Below, piece by piece: positions 7,350 to 16,009 of a stretch of DNA of 25,482 nt; the stretch's first letter is position 1, and each line of letters starts with the position of its first letter. The position numbers were made by a program, and so were the translations under genes. Source of the DNA: Pseudomonadota bacterium (GTDB lineage: Bacteria; Pseudomonadota; Alphaproteobacteria; Azospirillales; Azospirillaceae); contig JAFAFA010000115.1 in assembly GCA_023423695.1 (NCBI GenBank), forward strand, positions 1 through 25,482. Reading direction: 5' to 3'. The notes under the pieces are model-generated. The model ran no database searches. It had not been told where the DNA came from and saw only the letters and a list, made by a program, of their open reading frames with translations.

Positions 7350-8219
7350 ATGACTGAGCGGACGGCGCCGCCGCTTCTCCCCACGGGTTTCCAGCCGGTT
7401 TCCCGCAGGATTCTGGTGGTGGAGGACAGTCCGCTGAACCAGATGCTGGTCACCGCCATCCTCGCCCAGGCCGGCCACCGCGCCGACACCGCCAACAACG
7501 GGCTGGAGGCGGTGATGGCGGCGCAGGCCGGCGGCTACGACCTGATCCTGATGGATTTGTCGATGCCGGAGATGGACGGGCTGGCCGCCACGCGGCTGCT
7601 GCGCGGCCTGCCGGGGTCGGCCGGCCGGGTGCCGGTGGTCGCGATGACCGCCGACACCGAGGAGGCCGACCGCGTCCGCTGCCAGGACGCCGGCATGAAC
7701 GACCATATCGCCAAGCCGGTCGACCGGGTGCTGCTGCTGGAGACGGTGGAGAAGTGGCTGCGCGCGCCCCTGTCCGCTGGCGCCCTGTCCGCTGGTGCCC
7801 TGTCCGCCGACGCAACGGCCGGCTTCGGCCCCTGCGCAGCGGCGGCTCCCGAAGCGGCGGGCGAGGTGCTGGACCGCGAGGTGCTGGCCCAGCTGGCCCA
7901 GGATCTGGAGGCGGATCTGCTGGGCGACGTGCTGCGGCAGTTCGTGGAGGAAACGCGGGAGCGGGTGGCGCGCATCATGGCGGAGACCGACCGCACCCTC
8001 CTGATGCGCGAGGCGCACACGCTGAAAAGCACCGCCGGGACCTTCGGTGCCCGTGCGCTCTGCAATGCCGCCCGTGCGCTGGAAATGGCCTGCCGGGGCT
8101 CGCCGGCGGACCCTGATGGCAAGGGAGTGGCGGACGCGGTGGATCGGCTGCGCGGCGACATCGCCCGGCTGGCCGGGGATGCCATCGCGGCCTACCGCGC
8201 CGCCGGATATCCGGTCTGA
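7350..8219 (+). CDS. Response regulator receiver-HPt fusion protein
   Basis: This 289-residue cytoplasmic protein joins a receiver domain to a histidine phosphotransfer domain, with no kinase or output domain. The receiver (residues ~15-135) has the acidic pair in VVEDS, the phospho-acceptor Asp69 in LILMDLSMPEMDG and Lys122 in IAKPVD. The HPt domain (residues ~175-285) has His223 in AHTLKSTAGTFGA. Between them an Ala/Gly-rich linker contains three 15-nt tandem repeats. The ATG at 7350 is preferred over 7341 because GGAG at 7336-7339 is properly spaced only for 7350. Such proteins are intermediate carriers in phosphorelays. The LuxO-like regulator and hybrid kinase nearby are candidate partners, but this is inferred from position alone. 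Confidence 0.9.
   Translation: MTERTAPPLLPTGFQPVSRRILVVEDSPLNQMLVTAILAQAGHRADTANNGLEAVMAAQAGGYDLILMDLSMPEMDGLAATRLLRGLPGSAGRVPVVAMTADTEEADRVRCQDAGMNDHIAKPVDRVLLLETVEKWLRAPLSAGALSAGALSADATAGFGPCAAAAPEAAGEVLDREVLAQLAQDLEADLLGDVLRQFVEETRERVARIMAETDRTLLMREAHTLKSTAGTFGARALCNAARALEMACRGSPADPDGKGVADAVDRLRGDIARLAGDAIAAYRAAGYPV
7770..7814 (+). repeat. Three in-frame 15-nt tandem repeats in the REC-HPt linker
   Basis: Units at 7770-7784, 7785-7799 and 7800-7814 follow CTGTCCGCTGGCGCC. The first two differ at one base; the third has diverged further. They encode repeated LSAGA in the linker, so copy-number change would alter linker length without a frameshift. Confidence 0.85.
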
Positions 8220-8234
8220 CCTAACGGGACCGCA

Positions 8235-8444
8235 TCACTCGACGACGCTGATATTCACAGCGGAGTCCTTGCCGTTGGTGCCTTGGGCGACTTCGAACTG
8301 GACGCGCTGGCCTTCGGACAGGGCATGCAGGCCGGAGCGCTGGACCGCGGTGATATGCACGAAGACGTCCTTCGAACCGGCTTCCGGCGCGATGAAGCCG
8401 TAACCCTTGGTAGTGTTGAACCACTTGACGGTACCGTTTGTCAT
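8235..8444 (-). CDS. Cold-shock-domain protein
   Basis: This 69-residue single OB-fold protein binds single-stranded nucleic acid and melts RNA structure. It shows the CSD start GTVKWFNTTKGYGFI with the RNP1 element (KGYGFI) and RNP2 (DVFVHI). It then runs through the usual LSEGQRVQFEVAQGTNGKDSAVN to the end. A strong AGGGGGAGG ribosome site lies just upstream of the ATG at 8444. Its stop lies 15 bp from the convergent REC-HPt stop. It is 303 nt downstream of the LuxO-like gene on the same strand, leaving room for its own promoter and a leader of the type common in csp genes. Which csp paralogue it is cannot be decided. Confidence 0.96.
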   Translation of the reverse strand: MTNGTVKWFNTTKGYGFIAPEAGSKDVFVHITAVQRSGLHALSEGQRVQFEVAQGTNGKDSAVNISVVE

Positions 8445-8747
8445 GGGCCTCCCCCTGGTCTCTGCGAACGGGTCTGTGCGAACAGGTCTTTTTCAAGACT
8501 GATTGGGTCCGGGATCGCCGGCATCGGCCGCGCCGTGAGGTCTGCCGGGCAAGCGGAACCAAGACATTGTGCAGGGAGGCTAGCCGCATGCTGTGGTTGC
8601 GGGCAATTCCGTCTCACGGCATAGGACAAAGGATGACGAATTCCCGGGTGGAATTACGACCAAGGCGACGTGACTTTGTCGGAGGGTATTAGCCCATTTC
8701 TTGACGGTTTCCGGACTTCATCAGGAAATCCTTGCCGAAATAAAGGG
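8445..8747. other. Intergenic region between the LuxO-like gene and the cold-shock gene
   Basis: These 303 bases hold no convincing coding sequence. They should contain the cold-shock promoter on the minus strand and the 3' end of the LuxO-like transcript. Apart from the repeat and hairpin at 8463-8499, no terminator with a clear T-run and no clear -35/-10 pair was recognised. Confidence 0.7.
8463..8499 (-). promoter_or_regulatory. Leader structure upstream of the cold-shock gene
   Basis: On the minus strand the sequence from 8499 down reads as a GTCTT-GAAA-AAGAC hairpin with a GNRA-type loop (8486-8499). Overlapping and following it are two near-identical copies of a 13-base unit (TGCGAACRGGTCT on the plus strand, 8463-8475 and 8477-8489). 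They end just before the ribosome site. Structure in csp leaders commonly controls translation, so a regulatory role is plausible but unproven. Confidence 0.4.
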
Positions 8748-10169
<1,422 letters not shown>

Positions 10170-10190
10170 GCTGTGGGCGACACGCAAAGG

Positions 10191-10210
10191 TAGGGGCGGG
10201 GCTGCCCCTA
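10191..10210. repeat. Inverted repeat in the LuxO-like gene leader
   Basis: TAGGGGC (10191-10197) and GCCCCTA (10204-10210) pair perfectly around a six-base loop, 21 bp upstream of the LuxO-like ATG. An AT-rich stretch (10211-10235) follows, the likeliest promoter position in this divergent region. Hairpin or operator function is speculative. Confidence 0.35.
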
Positions 10211-10390
10211 TTGTCTAACAGATATTTCTGAAAATCCCACCCCCCGCGCAATCGCGTGCCGGTGAGCGCATCGATATCACCGCCGGACCGGATATGCCGC
10301 GGCTCCGCCGCTTGCCGGGGGAGGCGCGATGAACTATCAGCAGCGGGCATCGAGGCGTCTGAAGAGGGCGTCGGGAAGAGGGGGGTCGCC

Positions 10391-11614
10391 ATGGCCGATC
10401 ACGCCATTCTGGCCGGCAAGCGCGTGCTGCTGGTCATCGCCGGCGGCATTGCCGCCTACAAGAGCCTGGACCTGATCCGCCGCCTGCGCGAACGCGGCGT
10501 GACGGTGCGCGCCGTGCTGACCGAGGCCGGCGCCCGCTTCGTCACCCCGTTGTCGGTCCAGGCGTTGACCGAGGATACCGTCTACCGCGACCTGTGGTCG
10601 CTGACCGACGAATCGGAGATGGGCCACATCCGCCTGTCGCGCGAGGCCGACCTGCTGGTGGTCGCGCCGGCCACCGCAAACCTGCTGGCGCGCATGGCGG
10701 CCGGCATGGCCGACGATCTGGCCGCCACCGTCCTGCTGGCCACCGACAAGCCGGTGCTGGTCGCTCCCGCCATGAATGTGCGGATGTGGCAGCATGCCGC
10801 GACCCAGGCCAACATGGCGCTGCTGGAAAGCCGCGGCGTCCGGCGCGTCGGCCCGAACGAGGGCGTGATGGCCTGCAACGAATACGGCCCCGGCCGCATG
10901 GCCGAGCCGATGGAGATCATCGACGCCATCGCTGCGATCTTCGCGGATGACGCCCACCGTCCTCTCGCCGGGCGCCGCGCCGTCGTCACCAGCGGCCCGA
11001 CGCACGAGCCGATCGACCCGGTGCGCTACATCGCCAACCGCTCGTCGGGCAGGCAGGGGCACGCCATAGCCGCCGCGCTGGCGAAGCTGGGGGCGGCGGT
11101 GACGCTGGTCAGCGGCCCGACCCGTCTGCCCGACCCGGCCGGCTGCAGCGTGGTCCATATCGAGACGGCGCGTGAGATGCTGGCGGCCTGCGAGGCGGCG
11201 CTGCCCGCCGACATCGCGGTCTGTGCCGCCGCGGTCGCCGACTGGCGCGTCGAGGGAGAGTCTGACCGCAAGCTGAAGAAGGACGGCGGCGGCCCGCCGG
11301 CGCTGGCCCTGACCGAGAATCCCGACATCCTCGCCACCCTGTCCAAGCCCGGGGAGCGCCGCCCGGCGCTGGTGATCGGCTTCGCGGCGGAGACCGGCGA
11401 CGTGCTGGCCTACGCCACCGCCAAGCGCGCCCGCAAGGGCTGCGACTGGATCGTCGCCAACGACGTCTCCCCCGGCACCGGCACCTTCGGCGGCAGCGAC
11501 AACACCGTCCACCTGATCCGCGCGGACGGCACCGAATCCTGGCCGACCATGCCCAAGAACGCCGTCGCCGACCGGCTGGCCGAGGCGGTGGCGGAGCATT
11601 TCGCCGGGAAGTAG
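10391..11614 (+). CDS. coaBC: Phosphopantothenoylcysteine decarboxylase / phosphopantothenate-cysteine ligase
   Basis: This bifunctional flavoprotein (407 residues) couples cysteine to phosphopantothenate and decarboxylates the product in coenzyme A synthesis. The N-terminal CoaC half has GGIAAYKS, the catalytic His79 in MGHIRLS, APATANLLAR, the PAMN motif and Cys162 in GVMACNEYGPGRM. The C-terminal CoaB half has VTSGPTHEPIDPVRYIANRS, SGRQG, AAAVADW and the KLKK substrate lysines. The ATG at 10391 is chosen because the purine-rich GGGAAGAGGGGGG lies a few bases upstream and homology begins there; the frame is open back to a GTG at 10256. dut follows after 47 nt, a pairing widespread in Proteobacteria. 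Confidence 0.97.
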   Translation: MADHAILAGKRVLLVIAGGIAAYKSLDLIRRLRERGVTVRAVLTEAGARFVTPLSVQALTEDTVYRDLWSLTDESEMGHIRLSREADLLVVAPATANLLARMAAGMADDLAATVLLATDKPVLVAPAMNVRMWQHAATQANMALLESRGVRRVGPNEGVMACNEYGPGRMAEPMEIIDAIAAIFADDAHRPLAGRRAVVTSGPTHEPIDPVRYIANRSSGRQGHAIAAALAKLGAAVTLVSGPTRLPDPAGCSVVHIETAREMLAACEAALPADIAVCAAAVADWRVEGESDRKLKKDGGGPPALALTENPDILATLSKPGERRPALVIGFAAETGDVLAYATAKRARKGCDWIVANDVSPGTGTFGGSDNTVHLIRADGTESWPTMPKNAVADRLAEAVAEHFAGK

Positions 11615-11661
11615 CGTCTACTCTGCACACCGATCATACGATACCGACCACAGGATCCCCC

Positions 11662-12117
11662 ATGTCCCCCACCGTCGCCTTCCTCCGCCTGCCCGGCAAC
11701 GACGACCTGCCGCTGCCCTCCTATGCCACCGAGGGGGCGGCGGGGTTCGACCTGCGCGCCGCGGTGCCGGCGGATGAACCCGTCGTGCTGAATCCTGGCA
11801 AGCGGATGCTGGTGCAGACCGGCTTCGCCGTCGGGCTGCCGGCGGGGTGGGAGATGCAGATCCGGCCGCGTTCCGGCCTGGCGGTGAAGAACGGCGTCAC
11901 GGTGCTGAACACGCCGGGCACCGTGGACTGCGACTATCGCGGGCCGGTCGGCGTCTGCCTGATCAATCTGGGGGATGAGCCCTTCACCATCGCCCGCGGC
12001 GACCGCATCGCCCAGGCGGTGATCGCCCCGGCCCCCCAGGCGGCGCTGATCGAAGTCGAGTCGCTGGACGAGACCGCGCGTGGGGCGGGCGGGTTCGGGT
12101 CTACCGGCGTAGCCTGA
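11662..12117 (+). CDS. dut: Deoxyuridine 5'-triphosphate nucleotidohydrolase
   Basis: The dUTPase hydrolyses dUTP to dUMP, which keeps uracil out of DNA and feeds thymidylate synthesis. All five motifs of the homotrimeric family are present in this 151-residue protein. They are GAAGFDLRA (I), RPRSGLAVKNG (II), NTPGTVDCDYRGPVGV (III), RGDRIAQAVIAP (IV) and the C-terminal RGAGGFGSTG (V), which closes over the active site. The ATG at 11662 is the first in frame. It is probably cotranscribed with coaBC. The next gene begins 83 nt downstream on the same strand. Confidence 0.97.
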   Translation: MSPTVAFLRLPGNDDLPLPSYATEGAAGFDLRAAVPADEPVVLNPGKRMLVQTGFAVGLPAGWEMQIRPRSGLAVKNGVTVLNTPGTVDCDYRGPVGVCLINLGDEPFTIARGDRIAQAVIAPAPQAALIEVESLDETARGAGGFGSTGVA

Positions 12118-12200
12118 CTTCCGCCACCGCTGCCCCCCTTTCTATGGCATGATCCCTGCGCCGATAGGGGTAAGGATCGGCGGCGGGCGAGGGGGTGGGA

Positions 12201-15200
12201 ATGCGGAGTCCCCGGCGGAGCGTGGCGTTCCGCATCCTGGCGGGATTGACGGTCATCGGCGGGCTGGCCGCGGCGACCAGCATCGTCGCCGTCTCGCTGT
12301 TCTCCCGCTTCCACCAGGGCTACGAGCAGATCGCCACGGCCAAGGTGCCGGGACTGGTCGCCGCCGCGCAGCTGGTGCAGCAGAGCGGCGCCGTGGCCGC
12401 CATCGCCCCCGCCCTGGTCGCCGCCCAGGACCAGACCGCGCGCGAGGCGGTGATGGCGCGGATGGGCGACCAGATCGTCCGGCTGGAACAGCTGATGGCC
12501 CGGCTGATCGCACATGGCGGCCAGGCAAATGGCGGCCAGGGAAACGGCGGTCAGGCCGATCTGGGCGAACTCGACCGCCGCAAGAACGAATTGGTCGGCA
12601 CGCTGCTGACCTTGAACGCCCAGGTCCGGCAGCAACTGGCCCTGACCGCCGAGACCAACGCCCGCGCCCAGGCCCTGGCAGCCCTGACCGGCCGGCTCGG
12701 TGATGCCGAGTCGCGGGAGGAGGAGGCGCCCTGGCCGATGGTGACGCGTTCCGGCCTTCCGGATGCCGAGGCGGCGGAGCGCAGCCGCGACGCGCTGGAA
12801 CGCTGGCGTCGGGACCTGACCGTGGCGGCCACCACGCTGCTGGCCGCCTTGCGCGCCGACCACGACGGCCAGCTGGACAGGTTCCAAGGCGAGACCCGCA
12901 TGGCGCTGGACAATGCCGCCGCGGCGCTGTCTTTGCTGCCGCCCGACCGCGCCGCCCGGCTGCAGCCGCTGCAGCGCGAGGTGGAGGAAGCGGCCTTCGG
13001 GCGATCCCCCCTGTTCACCCTGCGCGCGGCGGAGCTGTCGCTGCAGCGGGCGGTCAAGCGGTCGGCGGCACGCAATCAGGCGGTGTCGGACCAGCTGGTC
13101 GGCATCGTGTCCGACTATTTCCTGGCGGTGGAGCAGGATGTCGCCCGCCGCTCATCCGAGTTCGAGCGGGTGATCGGCGACGGCAGGCGGGCGGTGATCG
13201 CCATGGCGCTGCTGTCGATCCTCGGCGCCGCCGCGATCTTCGCCTACATCCACCGCAACGTGGTGGCGCGGCTGCGCCGGCTGCGCAGCGCCATGCAGGC
13301 GGTGGAGACGGCCGAGCCGGCGGCGATGCCCGACCTCGACCTGCCCCCCGCCACCCCGTCCGGCAGCCGCGACGAGATCGGCGAGATGGCGCACGCGCTG
13401 GCCTATTTCGTCACCACCATCCGCGCTCGTGAAAGCGCGCTGGCCGACGGCGAGCGGCGGCTGCGCACCATCCTGGAACAGAGCCCGGTCGGCGTCTCCA
13501 TCGGCCGGACCGACGGGACCGTCGCCTTCGCCAACGCCCGCGCCGCCGAGCTGGCCGGCCGGCCGATGGATGCCTTCGTCGGCAGCCGCCACGCCCTGGC
13601 CCTGCCCGGCGCCAGCATCAGCCGGGGTGGGACCGGTCAGCAGTGGGAGGCCGGAAACGGCGGCGTCCTGGTGCGCGACGCGGAGGTCGCGGTCGACCGC
13701 CCGGACGGCAGCCGGGTCTGGGCCCTGCAGACGCTCCAGCGCACCAGCTTCGAAGGCGAGCCGGCGGTGCTGGCCTGGAGCTACGACATCACCGCGCGCA
13801 AGCAGGCGGAGGAGGCGCTGCGCGCCGCCAAGGAGCAGGCGGAGATCGCAGCCCGGTCGAAGGCGGAATTCCTGGCCACCATGAGCCACGAGATCCGCAC
13901 CCCGATGAACGGCGTGCTCGGCATGCTGGAGCTGATGGCGCTGACCCCGCTGGACGAGGAGCAGCGCACGCTGGTCTCCACCATGCGGGAGAGCGGGGCG
14001 GCGCTGCTGCGGATCATCGACGACATTCTGGATCTGTCGAAGATCGAGGCCGGGAAGCTGGACCTGGAAGACCTCGACCTGCGCCCGGCCGAACTGGTGG
14101 AGGGGGTGGCCGACCTGCTGGCGCCCCAGGCCCACCAGAAGGGGCTGGCGCTGATCTGCGACATCGACCGGTCGGTGCCGGCGCGGCTGCGCGGCGATTC
14201 CGGCCGGCTGCGCCAGATCCTGTTCAACCTGACCGGCAACGCCATCAAATTCACCGACCACGGCCGGGTGGTGCTGCGCGTCCATGCCACCGAGTCCATG
14301 CGCCAGGATCGAGTGCGCCTGCATGTGGCGGTGGAGGACACCGGCATCGGCATCGGGCCGGAGGGACAGGCCCGGCTGTTCCAGCCCTTCAGCCAGGCCG
14401 ACAGCTCCACCACCCGGCGCTTCGGCGGCACCGGGCTGGGGCTGGCGATCTGCACCCGCCTGGTCGAACGGATGGGCGGACGGATCGGCGTCGAGTCGGT
14501 GCCCGGCCGGGGGTCTGCCTTCTGGTTCACGGTGGAGCTGCCGCAGGGAAAGGAGTCCGCCTTGCCCGCCCCGGCGCCGCTGGCCGGACTGGCCGTGCTG
14601 GTCGCCGACGAGGACGAGGTGCAGCGCGGTGTGCTGGCCCGCTACCTGGAGCAGGGCGGGGCGACCGTGACCGCCGTCGCCACGGTGGCCGATGCTGCGT
14701 CCCGCCTGGGGCGCGGGGGGGTGGGGCTGCTGGTCACCAGCGGGGCGATGGCCGGACGGCTGGAACCGCTGGCCGGCGCCTGCGGCCCCGGACTGCCGCG
14801 GCTGCTGCTGGGCGACGGACGGGGGAATGGCCCCGCGGTCGCTTCGCCCCACGGCGGACCGGGCGGGCTGGCCCAGCCGGTCCACCGCGCCGCCCTGATC
14901 CGCGCCGCCGCCTTCCTGACCGGCCGTGCCGCACCCGACACGGACCGGGCCGGCGTCCCGGATGCCGCCCCCGATGCCGCCGCGGATGACGCTGCGGAGC
15001 GGTCCGGTCCGCCGGCCCATGGCCCGGTCCTGGTGGCGGAAGACCATCCGACCAACCAGCAGGTCGTTCTGCGCCAGCTGCGCCGGCTGGGCTGCGCGGT
15101 GGATCTGGCGGCCGATGGGGAGCAGGCGCTGGCGGCATGGCGCGCCGGCCGCCACCGGCTGGTCATCACCGACTGCCACATGCCGGTGATGGACGGCTAC

Positions 15201-15845
15201 GAGCTTGCCCGCCGCATCCGGGCGGAGGAGGACGGGACCGGCCGGCGCACCGCCATCGTCGCCATGACCGCCAATGCGCTGTCCGGCGAGATGGAGCGCT
15301 GTCTGGCCGCCGGCATGGACGATTACCTCGCCAAGCCGGTGACGCTGGGCCAGTTGTCGCAGGTACTGGCCCGGCGGCTCTACGCCCTTTCCCGCCCGCC
15401 GGAGGCGAGGGAGCCGCCGGGACAGCGGCCCATCCATCCGCCGGACGACTCGGCCCTGCCGGTGCTCGACCTCGACCACCTGCGCGAAATCTTCGGCGGA
15501 GGCCGGGAGGACGGCATCGATGGCGGCACGCTGGACATGATGGACTTCTTCATCGAAACGACGCGGCCCACCCTGGACCGGGTGCGGCAGGCGCTCGACG
15601 CCGGGGAGATGGAGGAGGCGCGGGCGGCAGCCCATTCCGCCGCCGGGGCGGCACGCACCGCCGGCGCGCGGGTGCTGGCCGCCGCCTGCACCGCGCTGGA
15701 GCGTGCGATCGTGGATGTGCAGCTTGAGGAGGTGGAACGCCATGCCCGCGCGATGGCCGCGGCCTTCCCGGAGGTCGAAAAAGCGATTCACGCGCTGCGT
15801 CACACGAAAGAGACGGTGTCCCAGCCGGATGAGAGCATGGCGTGA
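12201..15845 (+). CDS. Hybrid sensor histidine kinase (HAMP-PAS-HisKA-HATPase-REC-REC-HPt), TorS-like layout
   Basis: This 1214-residue inner-membrane kinase has an N-terminal helix (~9-30) and a ~300-residue, Ala/Gln-rich helical sensor region outside the cytoplasm. A second helix (~330-350), a HAMP segment and a PAS domain (~415-530) follow. The HisKA domain carries His563 in MSHEIRTPMNGVLGM. The ATPase domain is complete, with N box FNLTGNAIKF, DTGIGIG and GGTGLGLAI. The first receiver (~794-905) is degenerate. The second (~940-1060) is intact, with Asp991 in ITDCHMPVMDG and Lys1045. A C-terminal HPt has His1145 in AHSAAGAARTAGA. The protein can thus run a His-Asp-His relay alone. The ATG at 12201 is preferred because GAGGGGG precedes it. 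No cognate DNA-binding regulator is adjacent on this strand; the signal sensed is unknown. Confidence 0.93.
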   Translation: MRSPRRSVAFRILAGLTVIGGLAAATSIVAVSLFSRFHQGYEQIATAKVPGLVAAAQLVQQSGAVAAIAPALVAAQDQTAREAVMARMGDQIVRLEQLMARLIAHGGQANGGQGNGGQADLGELDRRKNELVGTLLTLNAQVRQQLALTAETNARAQALAALTGRLGDAESREEEAPWPMVTRSGLPDAEAAERSRDALERWRRDLTVAATTLLAALRADHDGQLDRFQGETRMALDNAAAALSLLPPDRAARLQPLQREVEEAAFGRSPLFTLRAAELSLQRAVKRSAARNQAVSDQLVGIVSDYFLAVEQDVARRSSEFERVIGDGRRAVIAMALLSILGAAAIFAYIHRNVVARLRRLRSAMQAVETAEPAAMPDLDLPPATPSGSRDEIGEMAHALAYFVTTIRARESALADGERRLRTILEQSPVGVSIGRTDGTVAFANARAAELAGRPMDAFVGSRHALALPGASISRGGTGQQWEAGNGGVLVRDAEVAVDRPDGSRVWALQTLQRTSFEGEPAVLAWSYDITARKQAEEALRAAKEQAEIAARSKAEFLATMSHEIRTPMNGVLGMLELMALTPLDEEQRTLVSTMRESGAALLRIIDDILDLSKIEAGKLDLEDLDLRPAELVEGVADLLAPQAHQKGLALICDIDRSVPARLRGDSGRLRQILFNLTGNAIKFTDHGRVVLRVHATESMRQDRVRLHVAVEDTGIGIGPEGQARLFQPFSQADSSTTRRFGGTGLGLAICTRLVERMGGRIGVESVPGRGSAFWFTVELPQGKESALPAPAPLAGLAVLVADEDEVQRGVLARYLEQGGATVTAVATVADAASRLGRGGVGLLVTSGAMAGRLEPLAGACGPGLPRLLLGDGRGNGPAVASPHGGPGGLAQPVHRAALIRAAAFLTGRAAPDTDRAGVPDAAPDAAADDAAERSGPPAHGPVLVAEDHPTNQQVVLRQLRRLGCAVDLAADGEQALAAWRAGRHRLVITDCHMPVMDGYELARRIRAEEDGTGRRTAIVAMTANALSGEMERCLAAGMDDYLAKPVTLGQLSQVLARRLYALSRPPEAREPPGQRPIHPPDDSALPVLDLDHLREIFGGGREDGIDGGTLDMMDFFIETTRPTLDRVRQALDAGEMEEARAAAHSAAGAARTAGARVLAAACTALERAIVDVQLEEVERHARAMAAAFPEVEKAIHALRHTKETVSQPDESMA
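12516..12560 (+). repeat. Three in-frame 15-nt tandem repeats in the kinase sensor region
   Basis: Units at 12516-12530, 12531-12545 and 12546-12560 follow GGCGGCCAGGCAAAT with two to five changes. They encode GGQAN, GGQGN and GGQAD, a flexible glycine/glutamine segment between helices of the sensor region. Copy number could change without shifting the frame. Confidence 0.85.
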
Positions 15846-16009
15846 CCGGACGTGTTGGAGCGAAATCTACCTGGACGGGAGCGGCAACCCGAAAAGACGC
15901 ACGGTGGACGCGAGTTGCTTGTCGGTGGGGTATGGCTGAACTACTCTGGATATCTTGATTCATTTCGACTGATTCAGCCGGGCCATCGCCAAGCCCCGGC
16001 GATCCGGGG

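Noticed and set aside
10329..10391. Possible short upstream frame from the ATG at 10329 before coaBC
   Set aside because: The frame runs on out of phase into coaBC without protein-like character; it is best read as leader sequence.
13152..15803. 883-codon open frame antisense to the hybrid kinase
   Set aside because: High G+C content leaves long open antisense frames. The translation is Arg/Gly/His/Gln-rich with no domain, while the sense frame has a full set of kinase motifs.
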